A stretch of 9,402 bases of DNA from Bacteroidota bacterium (GCA_030642585.1 DAOWNN010000063.1:1-9402); one strand, 5' to 3'. Shown: positions 1-8,027, counted from the stretch's first letter. Notes: generated by a model from the letters alone, not told the origin. Numbers and translations are program-made.

Positions 1-1741
1 CAAACAGTGAATCAAGCTTTGTGACAAAGTTCTCATTTCCACCCATCAATGCTATTAACCCGGATACATCATGAGGGACAAACCAGGAATACTGCCATGC
101 ATTTCCTTCAGTATATTCATCAAACCTGTGTTCAGAATACAGGGGATCAAAAGGCTCTTTCCATTTCCCATTCTTTAGTTTCCCTCTCATAAAACCAGTC
201 TCCTTATCAAAATGATTCCTGAAATTTTTTGCTCTTAAACTAAAAATCTCAAATTCTTCCTTCTTCTCCAATTTATTTGCCATAGCAGCAATACACCAAT
301 CATCATAAGCATATTCAAGAGCCTTTGAAACAGATTCATTCTCAAGATCTGCCGGGATATATCCCATATCCCTGTAGTAGATTAATCCCTCCCTGTCTTG
401 CATTGCAGATCTTTTCATAGCCTGAAAAATAAACTCCGGATCAAGGTCTACAAGTCCTTTCATAAAGGCATCCACTATTACCGGTATACTATGATAGCCA
501 ATCATGGTATTCGTTTCATTACCCATCAGTTCCCAAACCGGTAAAAGCCCGGATTCTCCATAAAAAGACAAGATTGAATTAATCAGATCAGGAACCAGTT
601 CAGGAAATACCAGTGTATATAATGGATGAGCTGCACGAAATGTGTCCCAAAGTGAAAAAATTGTGTATTGCTTCCTATTCTGGGTTGAACTTACTTTGCC
701 TTCCGGACCATGGTACTCGCCGTTCAGATCTGAAAATAAGGCAGGAGCCATCATAGTGTGATAGAAAGAGGTATAAAAAATCACCTTATCCTCATAGTTT
801 GTAGTTTGTATCCTGATTTTTGAAAGCTCCTTTTCCCATTTTTCTTGAGTTTTCATCTTTACCTCACTAAAATTCCAATGAAGAATCTCCTCTTTCAGGC
901 TTCTTATAGCCCCATCGATACTGGCAGAAGACAGGCCAACTTTTAGCTGTATGGTATCTGTTGAAAACTGAAAAATACCCTGTACAACCTTATTCTTAAC
1001 TTCCTGCATTCCACTATTCATTCCACCTTCAATCAAATCATAAGCAATCACCGGCTGATCAAACATAGCTGCAAAATAAATTATCTGGTCACGGGCCCAG
1101 CCTTTAGATCTTCTATAACCCGTAATCATACCATCCTCATGAACCTTCAGAGAAGCTTCTGTTGCCTGATCCCAATTAATGCTAAATCCCAGGTCAAAAA
1201 TAATTGCAGGATTCTTTACCTCTTTGAAAATATACCTGTGAAAACCTGTTCTGGGCGAAGTAGTTAATTCTACCTCAACCTGTGGATCTTCCAGGAATAC
1301 TGAATAATATCCAGGCTCAGCAGTTTCGGTGTTATGCGAAAAACCAGACCAATATTTCTTCATGTAGGATAATCCACCATGGGAAGTATCAGGCAAAACA
1401 GGTTTATTTACCGGAAGAACTGAGATGTCAGCAAGATCTCCAATCCCTGTACCACTTAAGTGGAGGTGGCTGAAACCGGCAATTATAGAATCGCTATAGT
1501 GATAACCCGAACACCAGTCCCAACCAGAAGTTCCATTATCCGGGCTAAGTTGAACCATCCCAAAGGGTGAAGATGCACCGGGAAAAGTGTGGCCATGCCC
1601 CCCGGTACCAATAAATGGGTCAACATAAGACAGTAAATTTTCTTCCTTAGGTGACGAGCAGGATAATATCATAAATCCAGATATGAGTATCCACATCATT
1701 GTCCAGCCAGGTATATTCTTCATTGTATATATTTTATTCAT
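1..1741 (-). CDS. GH92 family alpha-mannosidase-type lipoprotein, 3' end cut off by the window
   Basis: This is the first 580 codons of a glycoside hydrolase family 92 protein; the family contains calcium-dependent exo-alpha-mannosidases acting on mannose-containing glycans. I translated it by hand and found no stop or frameshift. The N-terminus has a hydrophobic segment ending in ILSC-S, a lipoprotein signal with the lipidated Cys at residue 28. Next is the family opening motif YVDPFIGTGGHGH (from residue 39). The central hallmark FSLWDTFRAAHPLYTL lies near 603-660, and EGNAWQYSWFVPHD lies near 68-109. The Glu in that last motif (residue 545) falls about where the proposed catalytic acid of characterised GH92 enzymes lies. 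The family is usually about 720-760 residues, so roughly 150-180 residues are outside the window, including the expected catalytic base and sugar-specificity residues. The start could also be Met7 at 1723, which gives a more standard signal peptide; neither start has a clear ribosome binding site. The family call is firm. The exact linkage and substrate are not visible. Confidence 0.93.
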   Translation of the reverse strand, partial: MNKIYTMKNIPGWTMMWILISGFMILSCSSPKEENLLSYVDPFIGTGGHGHTFPGASSPFGMVQLSPDNGTSGWDWCSGYHYSDSIIAGFSHLHLSGTGIGDLADISVLPVNKPVLPDTSHGGLSYMKKYWSGFSHNTETAEPGYYSVFLEDPQVEVELTTSPRTGFHRYIFKEVKNPAIIFDLGFSINWDQATEASLKVHEDGMITGYRRSKGWARDQIIYFAAMFDQPVIAYDLIEGGMNSGMQEVKNKVVQGIFQFSTDTIQLKVGLSSASIDGAIRSLKEEILHWNFSEVKMKTQEKWEKELSKIRIQTTNYEDKVIFYTSFYHTMMAPALFSDLNGEYHGPEGKVSSTQNRKQYTIFSLWDTFRAAHPLYTLVFPELVPDLINSILSFYGESGLLPVWELMGNETNTMIGYHSIPVIVDAFMKGLVDLDPEFIFQAMKRSAMQDREGLIYYRDMGYIPADLENESVSKALEYAYDDWCIAAMANKLEKKEEFEIFSLRAKNFRNHFDKETGFMRGKLKNGKWKEPFDPLYSEHRFDEYTEGNAWQYSWFVPHDVSGLIALMGGNENFVTKLDSLF

Positions 1742-1800
1742 GTCAAATATTCGTTCTTATATAATCTCAAAACCCAATTCACATTTCGATCAAGAAACAG

Positions 1801-1853
1801 ACTCAATCTGGAATTATCTTGTATTTGCTGAACTGCAAAAAATCCAGATTAGT
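1801..1853. repeat. Two-tier inverted repeat in the GH92 upstream region
   Basis: The outer arms are AATCTGGA (1805-1812) and TCCAGATT (1843-1850), perfectly complementary. They extend through ACT (1801-1803) and AGT (1851-1853) if C1804 is bulged, giving 11 pairs. Inside them is a second perfect stem, TTTGC (1824-1828) with GCAAA (1835-1839), around a 6-base loop. The structure sits about 60-110 bases upstream of the GH92 start codon. No T-run follows on either strand, so it does not look like a simple terminator. It could be a leader RNA structure or a regulator binding site; which of these is inference. Confidence 0.5.
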
Positions 1854-1994
1854 TAACAGCGCCATTAATTTAAGTATTTTATTATCTAGGCCAAATGGAT
1901 TGCATGAATCTTTTTATATTTATTCTCTCCTATTTCTGCAAATGAAGAATATATTAATTAAGGTGAGCTCGATTTAAGGCTATACTTAAACAGA

Positions 1995-2168
1995 TGATAA
2001 TCAATAAGCCCGTCCTTTAGGGCGGGGCTAAACAATAATATTAGCACCTGAAATTTAAATACCACCTGGCAGCTTACAGGAATGACCCCTGGACACTATT
2101 CTTGGGACTTCAGGCTACCTACGCCTATGAAGGAAAAGCCGGCATTTACATTCTGATTTTTCAGATTC
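1995..2168 (-). ncRNA. Candidate small RNA or structured leader (unassigned)
   Basis: A TAnnTTTG-like box on the minus strand (2173-2180) would start transcription near 2166. The sequence downstream can form an AATCTGA/TCAGA-type hairpin (TCTGA-AAAA-TCAGA), then a stem of CTTCA and GGC pairing with GCC and TGAAG (2108-2132), then CAGG/CCTG (2077-2091), and ends in the GC-rich hairpin at 2007-2029. GGCAGC (2068-2073) can instead pair with GCTACC (2114-2119), which excludes part of the 2108-2132 stem. I could not match it to SRP RNA, 6S RNA, tmRNA, RNase P RNA or a cobalamin or TPP riboswitch. It may be only the 5' leader of the GH92 message, or nothing. Confidence 0.25.
2007..2029. repeat. GC-rich hairpin, possibly a REP-like or IS200/IS605-end-like element
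   Basis: AGCCCGTCC and GGGCGGGGCT flank a TTTA loop. They pair over nine base pairs with one G-T wobble and one bulged G. The stem is strikingly GC-rich in AT-rich surroundings. Hairpins of this composition are common at ends of IS200/IS605-type elements and in dispersed intergenic repeats, but no transposase is present here. On the minus strand it could end a transcript, yet the bases after it (TTATTGATTATC) make a poor T-tract. Identity as a repeat is inference, because copies elsewhere in the genome cannot be seen. Confidence 0.45.
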
Positions 2169-2172
2169 GATT

Positions 2173-2180
2173 CAAAAATA
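2173..2180 (-). promoter_or_regulatory. Promoter-like -7 box downstream of yidC
   Basis: Read on the minus strand this is TATTTTTG, a full match to the Bacteroidota -7 consensus TAnnTTTG. No TTTG-like -33 element is found at the expected distance of about 20 bases, so support is partial. It points toward the structured gap and the GH92 gene. Confidence 0.35.
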
Positions 2181-2242
2181 TAGCACAAGTTTTCACGTCT
2201 TATAGGGAAATCAGATGTGTTTTTTCAACAATTACCTCTACC

Positions 2243-4258
2243 CTATTTCTTCTTTGAAGGTTTATATCCCTTTTGTTTCGCAGCTGATTCAAGTCTTTGC
2301 TGCCACTTAGACTTTTGTACTGGTTTGGAATTCTTTTTTGCTTCCAGTTTTTTTAGAATATCCTCTTCATTTACAAATTGCTTGGATATCATATTTTGAG
2401 CAAAAGTGATAAGATTTGCCAGGAAATAATAGTAAGTCAATCCTGCTGAAAAGTTATTCAAAATAAGCATGAACATGACAGGCATCATATACATCATGCC
2501 TTTCATGCCAGGCATCTGGGCTCCTCCGGCCTGGGGTGGGCTGTTAATTTTCATGGTAAGAATGGTAGAGACCGTCATCAGCAGGGTGAATAAACTTACA
2601 TGATCTCCGTACATGGGAATATCCCAGGGAAGATTTAAGATGGAATCATAAGTTGACAAATCATGTGCCCAAAGAAAACTTTCCTGTCTGAGTTCAATTG
2701 AGGTAGGGAAAAAACGAAACATGGCAAAAAGGATAGGCATCTGCAACATCATAGGCAGACAACCACCAACGGGGCTAACACCTACCTTTTTATACAGAGC
2801 CATGGTAGCCTGCTGCTTTTTCATAGCATCATCCTTCTTGGGAAATTTTTCATTTATTGCATCTACCTGTGGCTTCAGAACTCGCATTTTTGCCTGTGAA
2901 ATAAAGGATTTATAGGTAAGTGGAAACAAAGCCATTTTTATGATAACAGTAAGTACCAGGATAATAAGCCCATAGCTACCAATGAACCTGTTCAGCCAAT
3001 GAAACAATTGAATAATAACATACTCGTTTATAATCCGAATAATATTCTTGCCAAGAAAAACAAGTTCTTCCAGATCTATTTCATATTTCTTAAGAGTCTT
3101 AAAATGATTTGGCCCAAGATAAAAATGCATCTTGTAGGCTTCGTTTGAATCACCCTTATATGGCATACTCAATTTTGCTTGCATAAACCTTATGTACCTT
3201 TCCGATTCATCGGTTTTTGTAGATTGCACCCAACCGTTCAGAAATGGATCTTCTGATATCAAAACAGAGGAAAAAAATTGGTCTTTATAGGCAAGCCATT
3301 CTAATTTAGTGCTAATATCAAACTCTTCGACATCCTTACTTGCCCTGATCCTGGATCCGTCAACCTCGTCCTGGAAATATTTAAACTTAATTCCGGCATA
3401 GTTATTCTCATTTATTCTTCCCTTTTCCTGCTGGGGCATATATATTTCCCAGCTTAAATCCAGAGAACTAATATTCCTGGCTAAACTCTCTTTCAATCCA
3501 ACTATTTTAAGATCGAAGTCGAGCATATATTCATCCGGCTTCAGGCTATATATATAATCAATATATTTCCCTTCTCCGGCAACCAGGCGCATAGTGAAAC
3601 TTAAGGCTTGATCTTCAACTATCATAGTCTGCCGGTCAGTCTGAGGAGTAAAATAAAGATCGTTTGTTTCAATCGGATGGTTATCAATAGTAAAAAATTG
3701 AAATCCAAAAACTGTGGAATCCCCCTCAAACAAAATGAGGGGCAAAGTGTCATGGGTCTGAAACTTTTTCAATTCCGCCGAATATATCTTGCCACCCTTA
3801 TTTGTAAATACCAATTTTATCAGATCATTTTCAAGCGTAAAGAATTTCTCTTCCCCGACAGAAGCTTTATGAAAAATGCCGAATTGACTTTCTCGTTCTT
3901 TGTCAGTTTTATAAACTTGATTGTCTTCAGCCAAAGCCTCCAGAGAACTAGTCTCCGGGTCAATTTGCTCCTGAGTAATATTTGAGGACTGAGCATTCTC
4001 ATCAGGCCTGTTATCATATAGGCCCATGGTCTGATTTATTTCAGAGATCTGGGTTTGGGGATATTGTTCTTTGGGCTTAAAAGATTGAGCCTTACGATAA
4101 GCCAGGATGGCATGAGTATAATCTTCAGCAATAAACAATGAATCAGCGTATGAAATCTCCTTATCGTATGCCTTATCAAGTTTGTTATTGTTGTAATAAC
4201 TATATCCAATAAAGATTACTCCTATCAACAAAATTCCTATAATAGTGTTTCTATCCAT
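2243..4258 (-). CDS. yidC: Membrane protein insertase YidC (Oxa1/YidC family)
   Basis: YidC inserts and folds inner-membrane proteins, alone or with the Sec translocon. The 671-residue protein has an N-terminal helix (about 5-22), a large periplasmic domain (about 130-395) and the conserved insertase core from about 412. Core helices are visible near 428-448, 498-517, 553-569 and 588-620, with the PLTYKS, PVGGCLPMMLQMP and NNFSAGLTYYY motifs. The hydrophilic-groove position that is Arg in E. coli appears to be Lys441 (TVIIKMALFPLT), a substitution I believe is usual in Bacteroidota. The C-terminal tail (about 636-671) is rich in Lys, as expected for ribosome contact. Unusually, residues 31-79, right after the first helix, look like a TPR motif rather than the usual linker. 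The gene starts 34 bp after pyrG on the same strand and is probably co-transcribed with it. No clear Shine-Dalgarno sequence precedes the ATG. Confidence 0.97.
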   Translation of the reverse strand: MDRNTIIGILLIGVIFIGYSYYNNNKLDKAYDKEISYADSLFIAEDYTHAILAYRKAQSFKPKEQYPQTQISEINQTMGLYDNRPDENAQSSNITQEQIDPETSSLEALAEDNQVYKTDKERESQFGIFHKASVGEEKFFTLENDLIKLVFTNKGGKIYSAELKKFQTHDTLPLILFEGDSTVFGFQFFTIDNHPIETNDLYFTPQTDRQTMIVEDQALSFTMRLVAGEGKYIDYIYSLKPDEYMLDFDLKIVGLKESLARNISSLDLSWEIYMPQQEKGRINENNYAGIKFKYFQDEVDGSRIRASKDVEEFDISTKLEWLAYKDQFFSSVLISEDPFLNGWVQSTKTDESERYIRFMQAKLSMPYKGDSNEAYKMHFYLGPNHFKTLKKYEIDLEELVFLGKNIIRIINEYVIIQLFHWLNRFIGSYGLIILVLTVIIKMALFPLTYKSFISQAKMRVLKPQVDAINEKFPKKDDAMKKQQATMALYKKVGVSPVGGCLPMMLQMPILFAMFRFFPTSIELRQESFLWAHDLSTYDSILNLPWDIPMYGDHVSLFTLLMTVSTILTMKINSPPQAGGAQMPGMKGMMYMMPVMFMLILNNFSAGLTYYYFLANLITFAQNMISKQFVNEEDILKKLEAKKNSKPVQKSKWQQRLESAAKQKGYKPSKKK

Positions 4259-4292
4259 AATAAATTTTTCTCAAAATGATTTTTCTAAGGCC

Positions 4293-5903
4293 TTAAGCAT
4301 TACACGCAGCCTTAACAAATGCAACAAATAAAGGATGGGGATTAATAACAGTACTATGGTATTCAGGATGAAATTGGACACCTACAAACCATTTATGATC
4401 AGGAATTTCCATTATCTCTACCAAATCCGAATCGGGATTTATTCCAACAGCTTTCATTCCCTTTTCCTCGAAATTATTTAAAAATTTGTTATTAAATTCA
4501 TATCTGTGCCTGTGTCTTTCTGTAATGCTTGTTTGCTTATAAGCCTGAAAACTTTTGCTGTCATCTTTTATTTCACATGAATAAGCACCTAAACGCATGG
4601 TTCCTCCCTTTTTAGTTAGCCCCTTTTGCTCCTCCATGAGATCAATAACCGGATAGCTTGTTTCAGGGTTCAGTTCCGTGGAATCAGCAGCTTTAAGTTG
4701 CAATACATTCCTTGCAAATTCGATTACAGCACATTGCATACCCAGGCAAATTCCTAAATAGGGAACATTTTTTTCTCTGGCAAATTTCACAGCAATGATC
4801 TTCCCTTCCAACCCCCTGCTTCCAAATCCGGGAGCAACCAGTATTCCCTGTAAACCACTCAGCACCTCATCAACATTACTATCCTGAATTGTCTCTGAAT
4901 GTATAAAATCAAGAATCACCTTGCATTCATTCATTACTCCTGCATGTATAAAGGATTCGGAAATTGACTTGTAAGCATCCTTTAACTCAACATATTTGCC
5001 TATTAGCCCAATACGTACTTCATACTTTGGAGATTTTAGTTTCTTTAAAAAACTCTTCCATGGTTTGAGCTCGGGTTCCCCACCTTCAGGAATGCCTAAT
5101 TTAGCAAGAGCCACAATGTCAAGCTTTTCATGCTTCATCCTGATAGGAACTTCATAGATTGTAGGAACATTTATCGACTCAATAACTGATTTACGATCCA
5201 CATTACAAAAAAGGGCAACTTTATCCCTTAGATCCTCAGATAATTCTCTTTCTGTACGCAGTACAAGAATGTCTGGTTGAATACCATTTTCCTGAAGAAC
5301 CTTTACCGAGTGTTGAGTTGGCTTGGTCTTCAACTCACCGGTAGCTTCGAGATAGGGAACCAGTGTAAGATGAATCACAAGACAATTTTCATGTCCCAAT
5401 TCCCACTTCATTTGCCGTACCGATTCAATATATGGGAGCGATTCTATGTCCCCAACCGTTCCACCTATCTCGGTAATTACAATATCAAAATCTTTCTTTT
5501 CTGCCAGGTACCTTATACATCTTTTAATTTCATCGGTTATATGGGGAATAACCTGAACTGTTTTCCCCAAATAATCTCCTCTTCTCTCTTTATTTATAAC
5601 AGACTGATATACTTTCCCCGTAGTTACATTATTCGCCTTGGAAGTGGGAAGATTAAGAAAGCGTTCGTAATGCCCAAGATCAAGATCTGTTTCAGCACCA
5701 TCCTCAGTTACATAGCATTCTCCATGTTCGTAGGGATTTAAAGTCCCTGGATCTACATTTATATAAGGATCCAGCTTCTGTATGGTTACATTATACCCAC
5801 GAGACTGCAATAACTTTGCAAGGGAAGCAGAAATAATTCCTTTACCCAAAGAGGAAGTAACACCTCCGGTCACAAAAATATATTTGGTTGTTTGCAGTTT
5901 CAA
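4293..5903 (-). CDS. pyrG: CTP synthase (glutamine-hydrolysing)
   Basis: This enzyme makes CTP from UTP using ATP and glutamine, the last step of pyrimidine nucleotide synthesis, in the cytoplasm. The 536-residue length is normal for the family (545 in E. coli). The N-terminal synthase domain shows the P-loop-like GGVTSSLGKG (13-22), KLDPYINVDPGT (43-54), the EDGAETDLDLGHYERF block (67-82) and EIGGTVGDIES (145-155). The C-terminal class I glutamine amidotransferase domain starts near 295. It has the oxyanion segment PGFGSRG (358-364), the nucleophile Cys386 in GICLGMQ, and the catalytic His512 and Glu514 in FHPEYHS. RHRHRYEFNN (463-472) is also the conserved sequence. All catalytic residues are intact. 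It lies 42 bp after the DUF349 gene and 34 bp before yidC, all on one strand, which suggests one transcript. Confidence 0.98.
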   Translation of the reverse strand: MKLQTTKYIFVTGGVTSSLGKGIISASLAKLLQSRGYNVTIQKLDPYINVDPGTLNPYEHGECYVTEDGAETDLDLGHYERFLNLPTSKANNVTTGKVYQSVINKERRGDYLGKTVQVIPHITDEIKRCIRYLAEKKDFDIVITEIGGTVGDIESLPYIESVRQMKWELGHENCLVIHLTLVPYLEATGELKTKPTQHSVKVLQENGIQPDILVLRTERELSEDLRDKVALFCNVDRKSVIESINVPTIYEVPIRMKHEKLDIVALAKLGIPEGGEPELKPWKSFLKKLKSPKYEVRIGLIGKYVELKDAYKSISESFIHAGVMNECKVILDFIHSETIQDSNVDEVLSGLQGILVAPGFGSRGLEGKIIAVKFAREKNVPYLGICLGMQCAVIEFARNVLQLKAADSTELNPETSYPVIDLMEEQKGLTKKGGTMRLGAYSCEIKDDSKSFQAYKQTSITERHRHRYEFNNKFLNNFEEKGMKAVGINPDSDLVEIMEIPDHKWFVGVQFHPEYHSTVINPHPLFVAFVKAACNA

Positions 5904-5945
5904 ATTCGCTTATGTCTTAATTAAATTCATTCTACTTATTCAGGC

Positions 5946-7949
5946 TTATAAGTTCAAATCATCAATCATTTTTATTTTCTTCTCAAGTACCCTTAAATTT
6001 TCCTTTGCCTGGTCAATTTTCTGGCTTACCTCCTTAATCATAGAATCAGCATTCTTCGATTTTGCAAAAAAACCAATATTATTTTCCCAAAGTATAATAT
6101 CGCTCTCCAGTTGTTTTAATCTACCCACAAACTTTTCTCTCTCTCCTTCAAGTTTATCTTTACCCCTGGAAACAGACTTGAGATTTTCAAGCTTATTTTT
6201 ATATCTTAATACATTTTTTTTCTCATCGTCAACTTCCAGCTTGTCGAAAAGATTATCTATCGACTTTCGATATCTTTGAGATATTTCTTCCTTTTTCTTA
6301 ATTGGGACAAAACCTATCTCAGTCCACTGTTTTTGAAAATTCTTAAGATCTTCAAAACTCTGATTCACATCCTCGCCAAACTGGTGTTTATCAATTTTCT
6401 CAATTAATTCTTTCTTGGCAGCAAGATTAAGATCATATTTTTGATCTATGGTCGAGTAGTATTCAGATTTCCTGTTAAAAAAATTGTCGCAAGCAGTTCT
6501 AAATCTTTTCCATACCTTTTCAGAGTACTTTTTTGGTACCGGACCAATCTCTTTCCATTTTTTCTGTAAAAGTATTAACTCTTCAGTTGTCTTTTTCCAC
6601 TCCTCGCTGCTCTGGATTCCCTCTGCTTGAATACATAAATCCATTTTCAGTTGCAGGTTATTCTTCTGTAACTCCTTATTTTCAGCATAGAATTCCCTTT
6701 TCTGGCTAAAAAAAACATCACACGCTTTCCTAAACCTCTCGTAAATCAGATTATTATCTTTCTTAGGTGCAAATCCAATTGTCTTCCAGTTTTTTTGAAT
6801 TTCAATTACCTCTAGTGACTTTCTTACCCAGATTTTATGAGATGACATCTCCTCCTCAAGTGTCCTTTCCACCTTTTCACATAATTCGGTCTTTGCTTCC
6901 AGATTTTTTTTCAGGGTAGATTTAGGATCTTCATAATATTGCTGGTGCTTTTTATTAATCTTTGCCGTAGCCGTTTTAAATCTCTCCCATAATTGTTCCT
7001 TTATATCATTGTGTACAGGGCCAATTTCCCGCCATTGCTCATGGTATTTCTGTAATATTCTGAAATTGGACACTGAATCATCTTTTAGCAATAAGGCCTC
7101 AGTTTTTTCACACAGAACTATCTTAGCTTCCATGTTTTTCCGTAAATTAAGGTCTCTAAGTTCTTTGTTGATTTTTATATAATCATAGAACTTCTCCACA
7201 TGATAATGATAATTCTCCCAGAGATCTTTGAGTTTACTTTGAGGAACCAATCCTATAGATCTCCATTTTTTTTGATATTCCCAAAACTCCTGAAAAGTTT
7301 TGTTAATAGACTCTTCCTTATTTATAAGACCTTTGAGCCCTTCGATAATTCTAAATTTCTCCTCCAGATTAGCCTGTTTTTCTAACTCAAGATGCTTATT
7401 ATGTTCATATTTCCTGGATTTGTACTTATTTAACAGGCCCTTGAAATCTTCTTCTCTTGGGTCAGGTTCAGGTTTAAAATCTTCCTCACTACCTCCATCA
7501 TCAATAAACTTTTTCCTGATTTTTTCGGTTTCGGCTCTTAACTTCTTATAAAAATAGGTTTTAATATGATCTACATCCTCCCGAATCTCATGCACTGGTC
7601 TTCCTGAAATCAATATAGACAAAGTATTTATAAGCTCATCCACAGAAAACTTGCTATAATCAACTGCCTTAATTTCAGCTTGCTCAGTTTCAGCTTTGCC
7701 ATCTTTATCCACATCTGATTTTTGATCACCGGATTTTTTGTCAGTCTGTACTTCCATTTCACTTTTTGCCTCAGACTCAGCTGTTTCCGGAAGTTTTTTA
7801 TCCTTATGAACAGCAACAGGGTCTGATGCTTCCAGATTCTCTTCAGTACTTTCAATATCATTCTCCGGGGAATTCCGGATCTCATTTTCCATGGGATTTC
7901 CATCTCTCTCAATAAGGCTTTCCTTATTCTTCTTTTTTTCCTCTTTCAT
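5946..7949 (-). CDS. DUF349 multi-repeat coiled-coil protein, function unknown
   Basis: The 667-residue protein contains five DUF349 repeats, a family of unknown function common in Bacteroidota. Each repeat carries a W-x-x-I-G anchor, with the Trp at 229, 306, 388, 465 and 542, a spacing of 77, 82, 77 and 77 residues. Most repeats continue with a basic-aromatic helix (such as WERFKTA or YERFRKACD) and an acidic/Leu stretch ending in LCEK or a variant. Residues 1-95 are highly charged, rich in Glu, Lys, Asp and Ser, and probably disordered. Residues 98-215 form a conserved helical lead-in. Residues 575-665 are a predicted coiled coil including the NNIGFFAKSKNADSM segment. There is no signal peptide or membrane helix, so it is presumably cytoplasmic. 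GGAG lies 4 bases before the ATG, supporting this start; Met20 is a possible alternative. A well-spaced promoter lies about 70 bases upstream, and pyrG follows after 42 bp. The role, perhaps scaffolding, cannot be told from sequence. Confidence 0.92.
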   Translation of the reverse strand: MKEEKKKNKESLIERDGNPMENEIRNSPENDIESTEENLEASDPVAVHKDKKLPETAESEAKSEMEVQTDKKSGDQKSDVDKDGKAETEQAEIKAVDYSKFSVDELINTLSILISGRPVHEIREDVDHIKTYFYKKLRAETEKIRKKFIDDGGSEEDFKPEPDPREEDFKGLLNKYKSRKYEHNKHLELEKQANLEEKFRIIEGLKGLINKEESINKTFQEFWEYQKKWRSIGLVPQSKLKDLWENYHYHVEKFYDYIKINKELRDLNLRKNMEAKIVLCEKTEALLLKDDSVSNFRILQKYHEQWREIGPVHNDIKEQLWERFKTATAKINKKHQQYYEDPKSTLKKNLEAKTELCEKVERTLEEEMSSHKIWVRKSLEVIEIQKNWKTIGFAPKKDNNLIYERFRKACDVFFSQKREFYAENKELQKNNLQLKMDLCIQAEGIQSSEEWKKTTEELILLQKKWKEIGPVPKKYSEKVWKRFRTACDNFFNRKSEYYSTIDQKYDLNLAAKKELIEKIDKHQFGEDVNQSFEDLKNFQKQWTEIGFVPIKKKEEISQRYRKSIDNLFDKLEVDDEKKNVLRYKNKLENLKSVSRGKDKLEGEREKFVGRLKQLESDIILWENNIGFFAKSKNADSMIKEVSQKIDQAKENLRVLEKKIKMIDDLNL

Positions 7950-8027
7950 AACACTCCAAAAATCAAATTATTCCTGCCTTATATACAGGATGTAAGAACC
8001 TTTAGACATTCATTTTCACTCAGGCTA

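Larger units (their letters stand above)
1742..2242. other. 501-bp non-coding gap between yidC and the GH92 gene
   Basis: I see no convincing protein gene on either strand here. The gap lies downstream of yidC and upstream of the GH92 gene, both on the minus strand, so it should hold the end of the yidC transcript and the GH92 promoter or leader. It contains a GC-rich hairpin at 2007-2029, smaller hairpins at 2077-2091 and 2108-2132, a promoter-like box at 2173-2180 and a two-tier inverted repeat at 1801-1853. The remainder, about 1854-2000, is AT-rich and I see nothing definite in it. No classical hairpin plus T-run terminator follows yidC directly. Confidence 0.75.

Noticed and set aside
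1742..1790. Possible GH92 promoter very close to the start codon (TTTG and AATATTTG on the minus strand)
   Set aside because: The boxes are only about 17 bases apart, the -7 box has a mismatch, and it would leave almost no leader.
1995..2168. Known RNA classes (SRP RNA, 6S RNA, tmRNA, cobalamin or TPP riboswitch) for the intergenic structure
   Set aside because: None of their conserved core sequences was found, and the two ends do not pair into the long closing stem expected for 6S RNA.
2044..2257. Open plus-strand reading frame of about 70 codons (contains LAAYRNDPWTLFLGLQ)
   Set aside because: It has no ATG start and no ribosome binding site, and it runs into the 3' end of yidC. It could be a remnant of a membrane protein, but nothing supports that by eye.
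3608..3985. 125-residue plus-strand open frame opposite yidC
   Set aside because: It lies wholly antisense to the conserved periplasmic domain of yidC, has no ribosome binding site, and has Phe/Ser/Leu-rich composition expected from the reverse strand of a coding gene.
5277..5741. 154-residue plus-strand open frame opposite pyrG
   Set aside because: It is antisense to the highly conserved synthase domain of pyrG and resembles no known family.
5782..6279. 165-residue plus-strand open frame across the pyrG start and the DUF349 3' end
   Set aside because: Its Ser/Phe/Leu-rich low-complexity sequence is the antisense of Lys/Glu-rich coiled-coil codons. It spans two well supported genes and their short gap.
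7628..7912. 94-residue minus-strand open frame inside the DUF349 gene
   Set aside because: It is a +1 shadow of the charged N-terminal region of the DUF349 protein.
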